A program made the position numbers and the translations under genes. A stretch of 64,000 nt of DNA from assembly GCA_037176845.1 (NCBI GenBank), contig JAYKXP010000033.1, positions 186,001-250,000 on the forward strand, written 5' to 3'. The notes below the pieces were generated by a model. It did no database searches and was not told where the DNA came from. It saw nothing but the letters and a program-made list of their open reading frames with translations. Source of the stretch: Paramarasmius palmivorus (lineage: Eukaryota; Basidiomycota; Agaricomycetes; Agaricales; Marasmiaceae). How positions within the stretch are numbered: the first letter of the stretch is position 1; each line of letters starts with the position of its first letter. This document shows positions 49,492-60,794 of the stretch, in pieces.

Positions 49492-50254
49492 ATGGGTAAA
49501 GTATCCTTTTCATCCCCTTCAGCACACCCAAATCTAACCAGTCAACTCTCACACTACAGGCTACGCACTCTGGCTAATTCCCACCAAGCACGACCGTACC
49601 CAACTCGAGCAATTCATGTCTTTCCGTCCTAGCACCTACCGCAAAAAATCCGGTTCACGCTCTTACCCCGCTTTTGCACCTCATATTACCCTTTTGACCT
49701 TTGACTCTTCACACCGCCCTCCTCCACTGGATGCCATCGTTCCTCCTTTACCCGAAGGCCAAAGTGGTATCATCAGTCACCTCTGCTTCGAATCCATAAA
49801 CGAAGGAAACACTTATCTCGGCGCCCTAAGCGCCAACATCACCAAAACACCCCAACTCATGACACTACACTCCCAAATCGTCGAGACAATGCAGAACACG
49901 TATCATATACCAACACAAAGCAGACGACTCCCGCACCTTGGGCTATTTTACGTCGAAGAACCCGAGGAACGGAAAATTCTGTATACCGAGTTGAAAAGTC
50001 AAAATCGGATCTCACGAAACACAAGGGATAACAAGTTGGTTTTGAGCTGCAATGGAGGGTCGAGTTTGTTAACTTCATTCAGCTGTGAAGAGATTAGGTT
50101 GGTGGATTGTACTTCGAAGTTGCCGGAGGAATGGGCGGTTATGGAGAGGATGTCGTTACAGCCACCTCCGCCCCCGGTTTTTCCTACGCCGTATTCCAGT
50201 GTTCAGCCGTATAATAATTGGCAGACGGGCCCGTACGGATGGGTTTATAGGTGA
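49492..50254 (+). CDS. 2H phosphoesterase, 2',3'-cyclic-nucleotide 3'-phosphodiesterase-like
   Basis: Exon 1 is only ATGG (49492-49495), exon 2 is 49560-50254, giving 232 aa. The start GYALWLIP is typical of fungal CPDases. The first HxT motif is H43-I-T45 (APHITLLTF). The second motif reads PHLGLFY, H127-L-G129, with Gly where the family has Ser/Thr. CPDases hydrolyse cyclic 2',3' phosphates such as ADP-ribose 1'',2''-cyclic phosphate from tRNA splicing. The Gly may lower or change activity. A Pro-rich C-terminal tail (PPPPPVFPTPY) extends past the domain. No relation to the flanking TM units is evident. Confidence 0.78.
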
Positions 50255-50591
50255 TTAGAGTAGCGAATAGACTTGAAATAACATATGACTTCTCACCTAG
50301 CACCACAACTTGGAGCGACGAAGCTGGCACACGAGCATTTATCGTCGCTCGTCATCTCGGGGCAGACCTTTATTCCAAGTCAAGGCTTGGTTACACAGTA
50401 TTTGACAGGGTGAGCACGGGAGCGGGAAGACATCGGACCTGAGACTCCGGATAGGGAATCGACATGCGTTTCCTGCGCGCCCAAGAAAACGTTGCAGCTA
50501 AATGCTAATACCTTCAGATGACTATCACTTACAGGATCAATATAAAAGCACCTCGCTTTCGCCCACATACATTCCGGGGTTGATACCTATC
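50255..50591. other. promoter region of the GPI-type gene
   Basis: 337 bp between two same-strand genes; no other feature. Confidence 0.4.
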
Positions 50592-51313
50592 ATGATACCT
50601 TCGTTCACAAATCTTCTGCTTGCACTTACAGGTACATCTTCATCGCTCTCTCCTTCTCAAATCGCAGAACTCACCAATCCTTCTCAGCTGTTATCTCTGC
50701 AGCTCACGCACAGAAAACCACAACCGCAACACTCTACGCAATCCAACCAACCGAAGTCGCCAATCTCTCCCTCGAAGGTGACCCCAACGCGCGCGTCAGC
50801 GTCATCGGTTCCGATGATGCCGAGACCACTTACGTAGCTGTATACGGTGTCAGCCAAATCATTGGATTTGATGCTACGGTAGCAGAAACTCTTGGTTTGG
50901 GTACGACTGTGACGCAGACTCGTAAGTTTCAGTTTCCCTATAGCCCGTTCCAGTTTGACGAAATAAACTATGAAATAGGCACCATAGTCGCATCTGCTTC
51001 GGGATACCATCAATCCATGGATCCATACACCCTAACCGTACCAGCATCAGGAACACGAGAAGCAACAACTATAACATTCGATGCAGGGATAGATACTTGT
51101 CGTATCGACGCAAACGGAGGCGGGCACTGTGACCATCTACAGGTACATGCAACTACCACAGCTACTATTACATGGGACGGTACGGCTGTTCCTCAGTTCA
51201 CGGTTACCAGTGACCCAGGGAATGTGAACGGGGCTAGCAGTGTCGTACCAGGTGCAGCGACGTTGGGAAGTGTGTTGATGGGAATGATGGTTTTATTCGT
51301 GCGTATACTGTAG
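50592..51313 (+). CDS. small secreted, probably GPI-anchored protein
   Basis: Exons 50592-50631, 50688-50921 and 50979-51313 give 202 aa. Residues 1-21 form a clear signal peptide with cleavage after ISAAHA. The mature part is beta-rich by composition with Thr/Ser repeats and one CRIDANGGGHCDH segment containing two Cys. The C-terminus has SSVVPGAATLGSVLMGMMV, a small-residue site followed by a hydrophobic tail, the layout of a GPI signal. No enzymatic domain recognised. It is convergent with TM11: the two stop codons are only 15 bp apart. Confidence 0.78.
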
Positions 51314-51328
51314 CTTTCAGTAGGTGTA

Positions 51329-52526
51329 TCATTTTGGAAGATGATCTGAGCTCCGTGATATACCCAACTCCTCGTCAAACTCCATTTCATTGAATGGTTT
51401 TCCATTCCCCGATCTATTATCCTCACTTATCCCCGTATTTGTCTCTCGATCCCTCGTCCGAACACTGAACCTGATATCACTTAGCATATTACTCCTCCTC
51501 TTATCCACATTCGTCCACGCAGTCCCCTTCGCAACTCGATATATAATCAATATCGGTGCAATGCCCTACATCCCACATTTCACGTCAACACAAAATCCAA
51601 AACACAACGTCCGAGAACTCACCGCATAAAACGACCACAACGCCGCAAACACATTCACCGACTCCAACTGCCTGCCCAATGCCACGCACAGGAGTATCCC
51701 CAGTATACTAAACGGCAACGACGACTCAACCAATATCGCTACGATATTCGTATAACTGATTGACTTGTATGATGTTATACCTATCCTCGATAACGATTGA
51801 TGTGCGGAAAGGAGTCGGAAGGATATAAGAGCGGTGAGGAGGTTGTTGAGTGCCGTGTCAATCGCAGTGCATATAATGAAAAAGTCGGTTTTACGGGGTA
51901 GTTTACCGGCGGTTTGCATGATTGCGAGGATTGTTAGCGCTGAAAGAAAGAGAAGGCGATGAGTACGACTCGGAAAGGAAAAGAAAGTGTAAACGTTTGA
52001 ACATACTAGTTGCCGTGATGAACATGAGAAATGGCAAGACAACGACACGAAGGTTACTACTCCAGATCATGTAGCATCTGTACAGCTGTATAACAAATTC
52101 AAGATTCAATACTCGAAACACTCACACGAAGAAATCAAAACACCCACCAGAAGCATTGTCTCCAACACAACCGTCACCAATACAAATGACCGTCCGGTAA
52201 TATCCGACCAACTAACCTGCCCAGGATTCGACCCCTCGACCAAAATCTTCTCATTGCTAACTAGACCAGATATTGCAGAGACTGCTTGCGCTACAACGAT
52301 TGCTACAACATAGCCTGTCAAGAGGATGTTGCGTTTTCGACTGTGGTGTTGTTGGGAATGTAAAAGTAATATAATTGTGTTGATGGCGAGATACACTTCT
52401 ATGCCTGACGAAATGTGAGCTCATATGGACTTGCGGGCGCTGGGTGATTGACGTACCATAGAGAAACGCAGTGACGATATCGGCGACGAAGAGGTATCTT
52501 AATATTGTGAGAGGGACATCTGCCAT
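51329..52526 (-). CDS. TM11: seven-TM-like membrane protein, RCYxIW family
   Basis: Exons 52526-52457, 52404-52148, 52085-52007, 51939-51623 and 51565-51329 give 319 aa, open. N-terminus MADVPLTILRYLFVAD pairs it with TM5, 27 kb away. Exon 3 reads LYRCYMIWSSN; its last base is A instead of the usual G, changing the junction residue. Exon 4 has LISFRLLSAHQSL and VESSLPFS, exon 5 GIAPILIIYRVAKGTAW. It has no A/U/B repeats and lies outside the composite units. Confidence 0.86.
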
Positions 52527-53479
52527 GTGGATGGGGAGAGAAGAAAAGAAGGAAAGGAAATGCCGCGAGGATCGTACAAAGAGTTTTTATATATTGCAGG
52601 AACTTTGATGGCGTACTCCAGCTGTCATATGATGATCTTGTTGCAACACAACAAACAGCGCGGGGCGAGAAGAGTACTTTCTCGAATAGTCCTTGGTTTC
52701 CCTAGGTACGTTTCGGTCGACTGGGAGTTGATAATGAGTACATATCTTCGACTGTGTCATTGTTCGGAGATCATGTACTTATTCCAGAGGCTCAAGCAAT
52801 CCATGGTAATTACCCGGTACCATGTGACAGTCGTCCGATCATACATTCCCATACTTGACAGCAATCAACACGTTATGGTGTTTAACGTGATTGTGATGGA
52901 ACGGGAGCGGTTGGCACTATACAGTTCCCAGTCATGGGTGTTTGAATGCCATTCACGTACTGTATATTACGAGCCTTACACCATTGTTCATGGGTAAAAA
53001 GCGCGATAGGAAGACACGTCAACGACTGCTCGCAACGCAGCCATGGGCCATGCTACGAAAGAGGCGTATCCCGACATTGACCGTATTCCCTTGCCAGGTC
53101 TGGAGTGGCGATGGAGTAAACAGATGATAGTCGTGCATGTTTGGGACAATAAACCGTGATATCTTCGACGAGCGGTACATAGCCCAATCATCAAGTGATC
53201 CTGGCGGGATTTCAAGTTGATTTCGAGAACCCTGCGTCTGGAATTTGTGGCAGCGAGATATCGTTTACCTAGGATCTTGGTGAACAGTGAATTTTCGGAT
53301 GCCGACCAGAATTAGAATGTTCACAGTGTCTGCTTCATCTTGCTCCCGGATGGTACGTTGCGGGCATACCATAAATCAAGCCAGGTTAGCGGTGCTTGTG
53401 CGTGTACAAGCTGTTTTGAAGTATGTTACGAGCAAGATATGAACAGAGTGATTCATTTTATGATAAGAGACCCTGTTCA
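52527..53479. other. TM11 promoter and spacer
   Basis: A 156-aa open frame (52527-52997, +) reads divergently from TM11 but has no paralog or domain and is probably chance. Nothing else seen. Confidence 0.4.
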
Positions 53480-53735
53480 AATCAAAAATTACAAGCTCTA
53501 CTCACCGAATGACGCTGGCCCAAGTTCCAACCACGACAGTCCACTTAGCCGCTCTGAGATTTGGAACCACATCTGGTCTGAATTGCGCTTGCTGAGATCT
53601 GGATAACAAACATCTACACATGACACATCGGGGACGGTATTGCGGCGAAAAAAAACATTTGCAGAGGTATTTAGTCGTCATTGGAGAGGGTTTATTTGTT
53701 CCTGCTAAACAGGCCGCTCAGCGGCCTGCGGGTTT
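53480..53735 (+). repeat. repeat A8 fragment
   Basis: Contains AAGCTCTACTCACCGAATGACG and a TTTATTTGTTCCTGCTAAAC...GCCGGTTTGTTGCCGG end, recognisably A but shortened and diverged. No TM gene is adjacent. Confidence 0.5.
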
Positions 53736-54660
53736 TCGGCCGGTTTGTTGCCGGTTCCTATGCTCGGGCTGTGGGAGTCTTGAGCAATAATAAGTAGCGA
53801 CATAGTTTGATGATTATCTGTTATCATCGTGAATTGGTTATCGCGAACATATGCTAGATGGCTACAGACACTCTGAAAGGGAACGCGTTTAGGAGACAAT
53901 CGCGCAGGAACAGGCAGGAACGGGGCAACTGAGCTCGGGGTTTGCCGTGGTGGCATCACGAAATCATTCTTTCTATGGTACCAATGTCAAAGCAAACAAT
54001 TCGTACCCGAATTAGGGTGCTCACTGAAGTTAGCATAGCAGCTTGAGAATAGTATATACGATGATTGTGCTTGGTCTCCATAATGAAGCCATATAAAGCA
54101 AATCTCCAATCTCTCAGTTCTTGCCGTTTCAGCGCTCAGTGGCGAGCCAGTGTCAACGATTGTGCTGATGATCGATCAACGACGCCCGTGTGAAATGATG
54201 ACCTAAACCAAGTACCTCCGTAAATTTCGTCACTTTCACTTTCTCATTTCCTTGCAGCTTGTTATGGTTCACGGTTCCTGGTACTCTTTGTCAACGCCGC
54301 AGAGTGAGGTGGGACTCGGACATCGGATAAACAACTACAGATGGCACGCCACACGCAATAGTTCAGTGTCACCGACATGGACCGGCTTCATTCTTCCTAT
54401 GCGTTCCACCTCAAGTTTGTTCTACCTGGTACTACGTACAGGATGGTTATGAAATCATCGGAATGTATGCGCTTTGTTATCACGGGCTTGGGACGGGGAC
54501 TAATTGTATACAATGTTTACCAGAATGAATTGCGGAACTTGGTTCGGTGAATACAGCTTAGCCTTATCCAGACATATTACCTCAGACCATATAGTATAAA
54601 GTCATTTTCTTTGTGTGCGCATCTTTCTTCCTTTAACCTCGTGCTCCCCTCTGGTCAGTT
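53736..54660. other. spacer upstream of P450
   Basis: No gene supported. AGTATAAAG near 54592 may be a TATA-like element of the P450. Confidence 0.35.
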
Positions 54661-56626
54661 ATGGCTTGGAACGCGAGCAGCAATCTTACCTGCGCGATTC
54701 TTTTCCTCAGTGTGTGGGTTATTTACAGAAACACAAGACGACCACACCCACCTTTGCCCCCGGGACCAAAGGGATATCCGATTATTGGGAATGCCTTACA
54801 GCTTGACGTCAATCGCCCGTGGCATACTCTCGTTGGGTTGAAAAAGGCTTACGGTACGTTATCAAACATAATGACAGTCCATGCATTCAAGTTGACACAT
54901 TGACCAGGTGACATTGTGCACCTTCGACTATTCAATCAAAACGTCATCGTTCTCAATTCTGCAAAAGCTGCCGGAGATATTCTTGACCGTCGTGCAGCAA
55001 ACTACTCAGAGCGCCCACGCACCCCGATAGCAGATTATATGTTGGGGGGACTAAATATTATCTTCATGAATCACGGGTCACTGTACGTCTCCTACCCTAT
55101 TCCGTGGAGTACTTGCTTTGACAGTGAGTGATTGTTTAGCTGGCGCTCTATGCGTCGTGCAGTGCATGAGGCTTTGAATATGAGGGCCATGCTTCGCTAC
55201 CAGCCCATCCAGATGCGTGTGGGTCTGGGGTTTGCGATAGATCTGCTCAACACTCCAGAGAAGTATCTCGAACATACTCATCTGTAAGTAATTGCCTTCG
55301 TAATATTCGCCGATTCCTTGAATCCTATCTGCTACCTCTAGGTTCTCATCTCACGAAATCGCGTCCATCGTTTATAATGATCCAAAGGGACAGCATATTG
55401 AGGATCTCTCAAAGTTCGTCGACATTGTCTCCGAAGCTGTTTCACCAGGCAAATATCTCGTAAATCATTTCCCAATCCTCGAGTATGTGCCGGAATTTCT
55501 GGCTAAATGGAAGCGATACGCCAATGATGTTTATCGGACTCAATCAGAGCGATACTTGAGTTATTATCTTCCTCTCAAGAAGTCTGTGGTACGCACTGTC
55601 CATCTATGCGTTAAATGCTGAAGACTCAAAGCGATGCACAGATACAGAAGGAAGAAATCGGGCCTAGCTTTTGTGCCACACTCGTGGAAAACCAAGAGCA
55701 ACATGGACTTAGCGAGCTTGAATCAGCCTGGCTGTCTGCGGTGCTCTAGTATGTGATGTTGACTCTTTCTCGGTAGTGCGATCGCTAAGACGCTCACAGT
55801 ACAGCGGGATTTGATACGGTTCGTGTCATGAGGATTGCTGACAATTTGTCTCTGGAATACTTATATCCCGCACCAGACCGCAGGTACCCTTGGATGGCTA
55901 ATTCTCGCCATGATAACGTTCCCTGAAGCTCAACGTAGAGCGCAAGAGGAGATTGACAATGTCATCGGACGAACTAGAGTCCCGACACTCAATGACATGG
56001 AACATCTTCCCTATACACGCGCGGTCGTGAAAGAAGTAAAGCCACTTAGTCTCAGAAGATTTTTAGCTAACTTCAACGCCGATAGGTATTGCGCTGGCGT
56101 CCGCCAGCTCCAATGGGAGTCTTCCATGCTTCAAAAGAGGTAGAAGCTGACGATCTCTGTATTCCCGTTGGCTAAGCATATTCGCAGGATGATATCTACG
56201 AAGGGTATTACATCCCCAAAGGAACGCTCATTATACCAAATATCTTGTCGGTATCTCCACCATCTTTTTTGCTAGGTTAACTATAGTTCTATCAGATCGA
56301 TGAATCACGATATCGAGACATATGGTCCCAACACGGACAAATTCTGCCCGGAAAGATTCTTGAATGAAGACGGAACGCATAAATTATCCCCTCCCGACAC
56401 TAAGGATGAAGGGCATTATTCGTTCGGTTTTGGCCGAAGGTACGAGACTTTGACCTAGTTCACCAAATACTAAAATGCGAGTATTTTCAGAGTTTGTCCT
56501 GGCAGACATCTTGCAATCAATGCGTTGCACACCTTCGCGATTGTACTTTGGGCTATGCATCTCGAGTCTGGGAAACCGGGAGATATAATCAACACGAATG
56601 ATGAAGGGACTGGAATCTTGAGGTGA
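54661..56626 (+). CDS. cytochrome P450, possibly C-terminally shortened
   Basis: Eleven exons: 54661-54853, 54908-55082, 55140-55283, 55342-55588, 55642-55748, 55800-55818, 55877-56035, 56086-56139, 56188-56246, 56296-56439, 56491-56626. They give 478 aa. An N-terminal membrane anchor is followed by PPLPPGPKGYPIIGN. The I-helix motif is AGFDTT (291-296), split by a 19-nt exon. ExxR is E348-R351, PERF is present, and the heme loop is FGFGRRVCPG with Cys436. All catalytic elements are intact, so an ER monooxygenase is expected; the substrate is unknown. The frame stops soon after HLESGK, shorter than the usual 500 or so residues. A tail-like stretch (SPFRVSLVSLRP, to about 56730) continues in another frame. 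Confidence 0.88.
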
Positions 56627-57146
56627 TTTCTGTTTCAATCAACTCAAAATATCAGCTTCCTGATAACTATCCAGCCGAGCACCGCGATTCACCCTTTCGA
56701 GTAAGCCTCGTTTCCCTGAGGCCTTGGATTTGTTGAAGTTGGCAAATGAAGATTGGTGTTAGCTTCATAAGTTGTTTGTAAATTACGGTCACGAAGTGAT
56801 ACCAGGTGGCTATTCACTTGTGAAATGTATTTCCTAAATCTCAAGTCCTCCGTTTACATCAGCCTATGATTTTGCATCTATCTTTCCCGCTGATCAGTAG
56901 GTTGTTCCCAATTACACACGCGTCGATGTCTCGCCTGCCATTGAAGGCTACCATCTGGCAGTGTTTATACACACTGTTCTCCAAATCAGGAACTATTACA
57001 ATATGTGAAGTCGGAGACGAGTTAATTATCAAAGTCCGACGCTTTGATATAATTTTGGATCTAGAACTGATGTATATCAATAGCCACGGCTAGTATATAA
57101 ACTGTATGTATGTTTCGTGACCTTTCTCACCCTCAACTCGTTCGTT
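56627..57146. other. spacer between P450 and TM12
   Basis: It holds the out-of-frame P450 tail-like sequence (to about 56730), then the TM12 promoter with TAGTATATAAAC at 57091-57102. No other feature. Confidence 0.45.
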
Positions 57147-60019
57147 ATGGACTCAACCCTGCTGGAGCAAAGGCACCTTTATATTTCAGACATCATAATT
57201 GCACTGCTATACGGTGGGTCTTCAATGCCATACTTCACTATACGAATTGTTATTCTGACAACAACAGGGCTTGAGTTCTACCTTGCCATGAACACGATTT
57301 CACTATTATTGAACGACCACAGCCGAAACCGAAAACGTAACAATTACTTGATCGCATACGTGGTCGCAATAGTTTTTATGAGTGTTAAAGTGTTCAAAAA
57401 ATAAATCAGGTCCCCGGTAATAATTTTTCAGTTCCCCGGTAATATTTTACCCACTTTTGTGACATTTCAGTACAACACTCCCCCCGTAAATAACATAGTA
57501 TTCCCCCGGTAATAACAAACTTCGACGAAATTACCGCCCGTTAATAATCGGCTATTTCGGCTAAGCATTTCCCACGCACGTGGCCTGTATCGAGTGCATC
57601 TTGAACACATCCTCAGTGGTCGGGCGAGATGATCTAAGGTTAAGTGAGTATATGATTGTATTTGGAGTATATATAAGCACTCAAATATCCGATATTTAGT
57701 AGTCCCTGAGGTGTAGAATATGGACCATAGCCACGTACTTCTGTCACTTGCCGAGAAGGACTTTCCCACGCTCTCTGCATATCTTCAGCTGCGTTCCGAG
57801 AGCTGCCCTGCTGCTCAGGCATGATTTGTGAAGGTAATATGAGAGTAAAGAGTGTGTACTGATACCTTCATATGTCAGATTTCAGTATCTCTGAAGGGAG
57901 GCTCGCAATCTTGACGTGTCAGTGTGGACACTGTCATTGTGCTAATTGATTCTTGTTTAAAATTGGAGATTATAATCTTATTGCTTCAGGATGGCCTCAA
58001 GTGGGTCCTTGTCCACAGGTTTCCTCAAAAATATCATAGCGTTCCTTTAGGCGCCCGTACTAGCGCCCATGGCAATTTCACTCATTACTTCTTTGCTACC
58101 TCTTTATCACCATGTCACCAGGATAGGTATAGCTTTTTGTGGCCCTCTATTTCCCTCCTGAGATATGAACAGGTCAGATGCATGTGTGTGTGGGGTAAAT
58201 TTGACAGAGGTGGCTGACATGTCACCACCTTTTTGTCATTTTCATCCTCAATGATATCTTGTTTCATCACAGTAAGCCACGTAATTTTACATGTTTAAAC
58301 TGTCATTAGCATTGATAAAAATATATCTGATTGCGTTCCTCGGATTGATATGTTCAAGTTGCGCATCATAATCATTTCTGAACCCTCATTGGAAATTCCT
58401 TGATTGCATTGTTCGACCATTGATTCATATCTGGCTGTGTATTTTCCCATTAACTAGTGATATGAAGGTATATGCTAACATTCCAATAGTGGGAATAATC
58501 TTATGGGAAGGGACTTCCCATACTCTTGCAAGTTAGGATCAACAGCACTTCCCCAATTTGGCAACTCTGGTCAACACTAGCGCCCAGGACGACTAATGAG
58601 GTGCCACGTCCGATTCCATACAGGACGTACTCGACAGTAACTACTCCCCATTTAATACTCTTAGGTAGTCAATCCAGAGGTGAGCTGGCTCCGAACGAGT
58701 CTGGAGACCCCGTTCATGGGAAAGTCCCTTTCGGCAAGTGACAGAAGTACGTGGCTATGGTCCATATTCTACACCTCAGGGACTACTAAATATCGGATAT
58801 TTGAGTGCTTATATATACTCCAAATACAATCATATACTCACTTAACCTTAGATCATCTCGCCCGACCACTGAGGATGTGTTCAAGATGCACTCGATACAG
58901 GCCACGTGCGTGGGAAATGCTTAGCCGAAATAGCCGATTATTAACGGGCGGTAATTTCGTCGAAGTTTGTTATTACCGGGGGAATACTATGTTATTTACG
59001 GGGGGAGTGTTGTACTGAAATGTCACAAAAGTGGGTAAAATATTACCGGGGAACTGAAAAATTATTACCGGGGACCTGATTTATTTTTTGAACACTTTAA
59101 CACTCATAAGTTTTGGCCCAAACTCTGGCCATGATACTCCAGTTTGTTGGGACCGAGAAAGCGTTGGTGGAGAGGTATATGGCACACCCCAACGAATGGT
59201 ATTATATGGCCAGGCATGTGTTTATACTGGTAACCGTCAACTTGGAAAGCTCGCTATTGGCAAGTACATGCAGTCTTCCTCGTTATTCACTAATTACATT
59301 TGCATAGTTATACAGGTGTTACATTATGTGGGGCTCTAAGCTCTGGATCGTTATCCTTCCCATCATTATGTTGATCACAGAGACTGGTATGTACTGGTGG
59401 AAAGCCTACCCACCGCATACACTCATCTTTCTGGACTTGTATAGGGTTCGCCCTTTGTGCCATTCTCCAAACTTCGGGTATAATCACCTACAAAGTCAAC
59501 TTCTTTGTAATCTGCACCTCTCTTGCCACATCGCTCAATAACCTCCTTACCGCTCTCATCTCGTTCCGCCTCATTGCAGCTCAAAGAGCGTTATCATGCT
59601 CTGGGATAGCCACATACAGAACACTGAGCTACACAAGCATAGTGGCAATCTTGGTTGAATCCTCTTTGCCATTTAGCATCCTCGGGATTCTTCTATCTGT
59701 GGCTCTTGCTAGAAACCTCGCGTCAAAGAATATATTTGAGTCAATTTGGGCCTTTTATGCGGTTAGTTCAATCCCTGTTTGCTACAATAAATCTGATCGT
59801 ATATATATATTTTAGGGTGTAGCACCAGTTCTTATAATTTATCGTGTTGCGAAAGGAACCGCATGGTCGGAAAGCCATCAAACAAATATAGCGAGCGACA
59901 TCATCTTTCAGGGTCAAGCAACAACGGTCAGTCTGAGAGGTCCACTCCCAGAGCTGTCAGTAGACACAGATCTAGGGAGTGCGAAGGCTGCTTCTCGTGC
60001 GCGAAGTGATGTTACATAG
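57147..60019 (+). pseudogene. TM12: RCYxIW-family gene split by a 1.7-kb transposon in exon 2
   Basis: Exon 1 is 57147-57213 (MDSTLLEQRHLYIS). Exon 2 runs 57268-57376, is broken by the element, and resumes 59115-59259. Exons 3-5 are 59308-59386 (LYRCYIMWGSK), 59445-59761 and 59816-60019. Without the insert and one 6-bp duplication the frame is open for 306 aa, with all family motifs (LISFRLIAAQRAL, VESSLPFS, GVAPVLIIYRVAKG). The exon 2 donor is GC (GCAAGT) instead of GT. As it stands the transposon brings an in-frame stop after IVFMSVKVFKK. The lack of other damage says the insertion is recent or the element is spliced out. Confidence 0.85.
57371..59114. mobile_element. 1,732-bp non-autonomous DNA transposon with 392-bp inverted repeats
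   Basis: The element spans 57377-59108, flanked by AGTTTT (57371-57376 and 59109-59114). The inverted repeats run 57377-57768 and 58717-59108, both starting TATGAGTGTTAAAGTG and almost identical (two differences noted near 57755). Each holds several copies of a CCCCGGTAATAA-type word, probably transposase-binding sites. The 948-bp AT-rich core has no transposase-like frame. Mirror-image open frames in the two repeats are a by-product of their identity. Superfamily uncertain: the 6-bp duplication fits no single family strictly. Confidence 0.9.
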
Positions 60020-60794
60020 GGCCGTGAGAGTTACTCACAGTTTTCGTATACTAGAAATGGGCACGTTCTCAGACGGGGCTGGCTATGAGTTTGGTAACGA
60101 TGCGAGCAAGTTCCTGAGCGTGAGCTCGCGTTATGTGACAGGAATCAACCAAATCGCCATGAACGTGTCCACAGTCCATGCCGACGGTGACTTTGATCCG
60201 GTGATCGCAGTGCCGGTCAGAGATGCTGCCGAAACTCCTCCATCAACCATGACGTTGATTCATCGCTCCTCAATCCGCTTTTGTTCTTCCTGATGAGTTA
60301 TCTTAACCCAAGTCATCTCAATGTGAGTATAACCAAAAATTGATCCTGCCATTTCTACAAGCTTCACGCCATTGTTTATTCATATGCAAGGTTTTTATGC
60401 TGAATTGTGTCGTTTGTTTTCGTAAATCAATGCACATTCAGCCTGAGAAGCATTACACATCTGAGTCACTCACGCTGTTGCCGCAACTAACAGGGAACAA
60501 TAGTGCTGGAGATCTTACACCTGCCTGCTGAAGAGACGAGATCTGGCGGGATCACGTCAGGTCAAACAGTAGCAATTTCCACTTCAAGTCTGAAGCATGC
60601 GAGTACACCACAGGGGTTTGATTGTATTCGATATACTTGACCAGTAAGGCTATTCTTCATCTCTGAGCTGTTTCATCGTGGCTTCTGATGGTTTCAATTA
60701 TTAATATAAGCTGGATGCGTGTCCTCTGGGTCCTCTATCATTTTCCCCCGCGACAGTTGGACACAGACAAGACACAGGAATCTGTCGTTCAGGC
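60020..60794. other. spacer downstream of TM12
   Basis: An open 104-aa frame at 59979-60293 overlaps the TM12 end and has no domain. TTAATATAAGC near 60700 may be the TATA-like element of the next gene. Confidence 0.4.

Noticed and set aside
52527..52997. A 156-aa plus-strand frame starting next to the TM11 start
   Set aside because: No paralog upstream of TM5 or other copies, no domain, and it occupies the TM11 promoter.
55800..55830. Apparent frameshift in the P450 I-helix (reading YSGI then stop)
   Set aside because: Using the GTATGT donor one base later at 55749 gives a phase-2 junction and an intact AGFDTT motif, so no lesion exists.
57467..57769. A 100-aa open frame repeated as a 112-aa frame at 58680-59018
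   Set aside because: The two frames are the same sequence because they lie in the two inverted repeats of the transposon in TM12. No domain, and the frame exists only by mirror symmetry.
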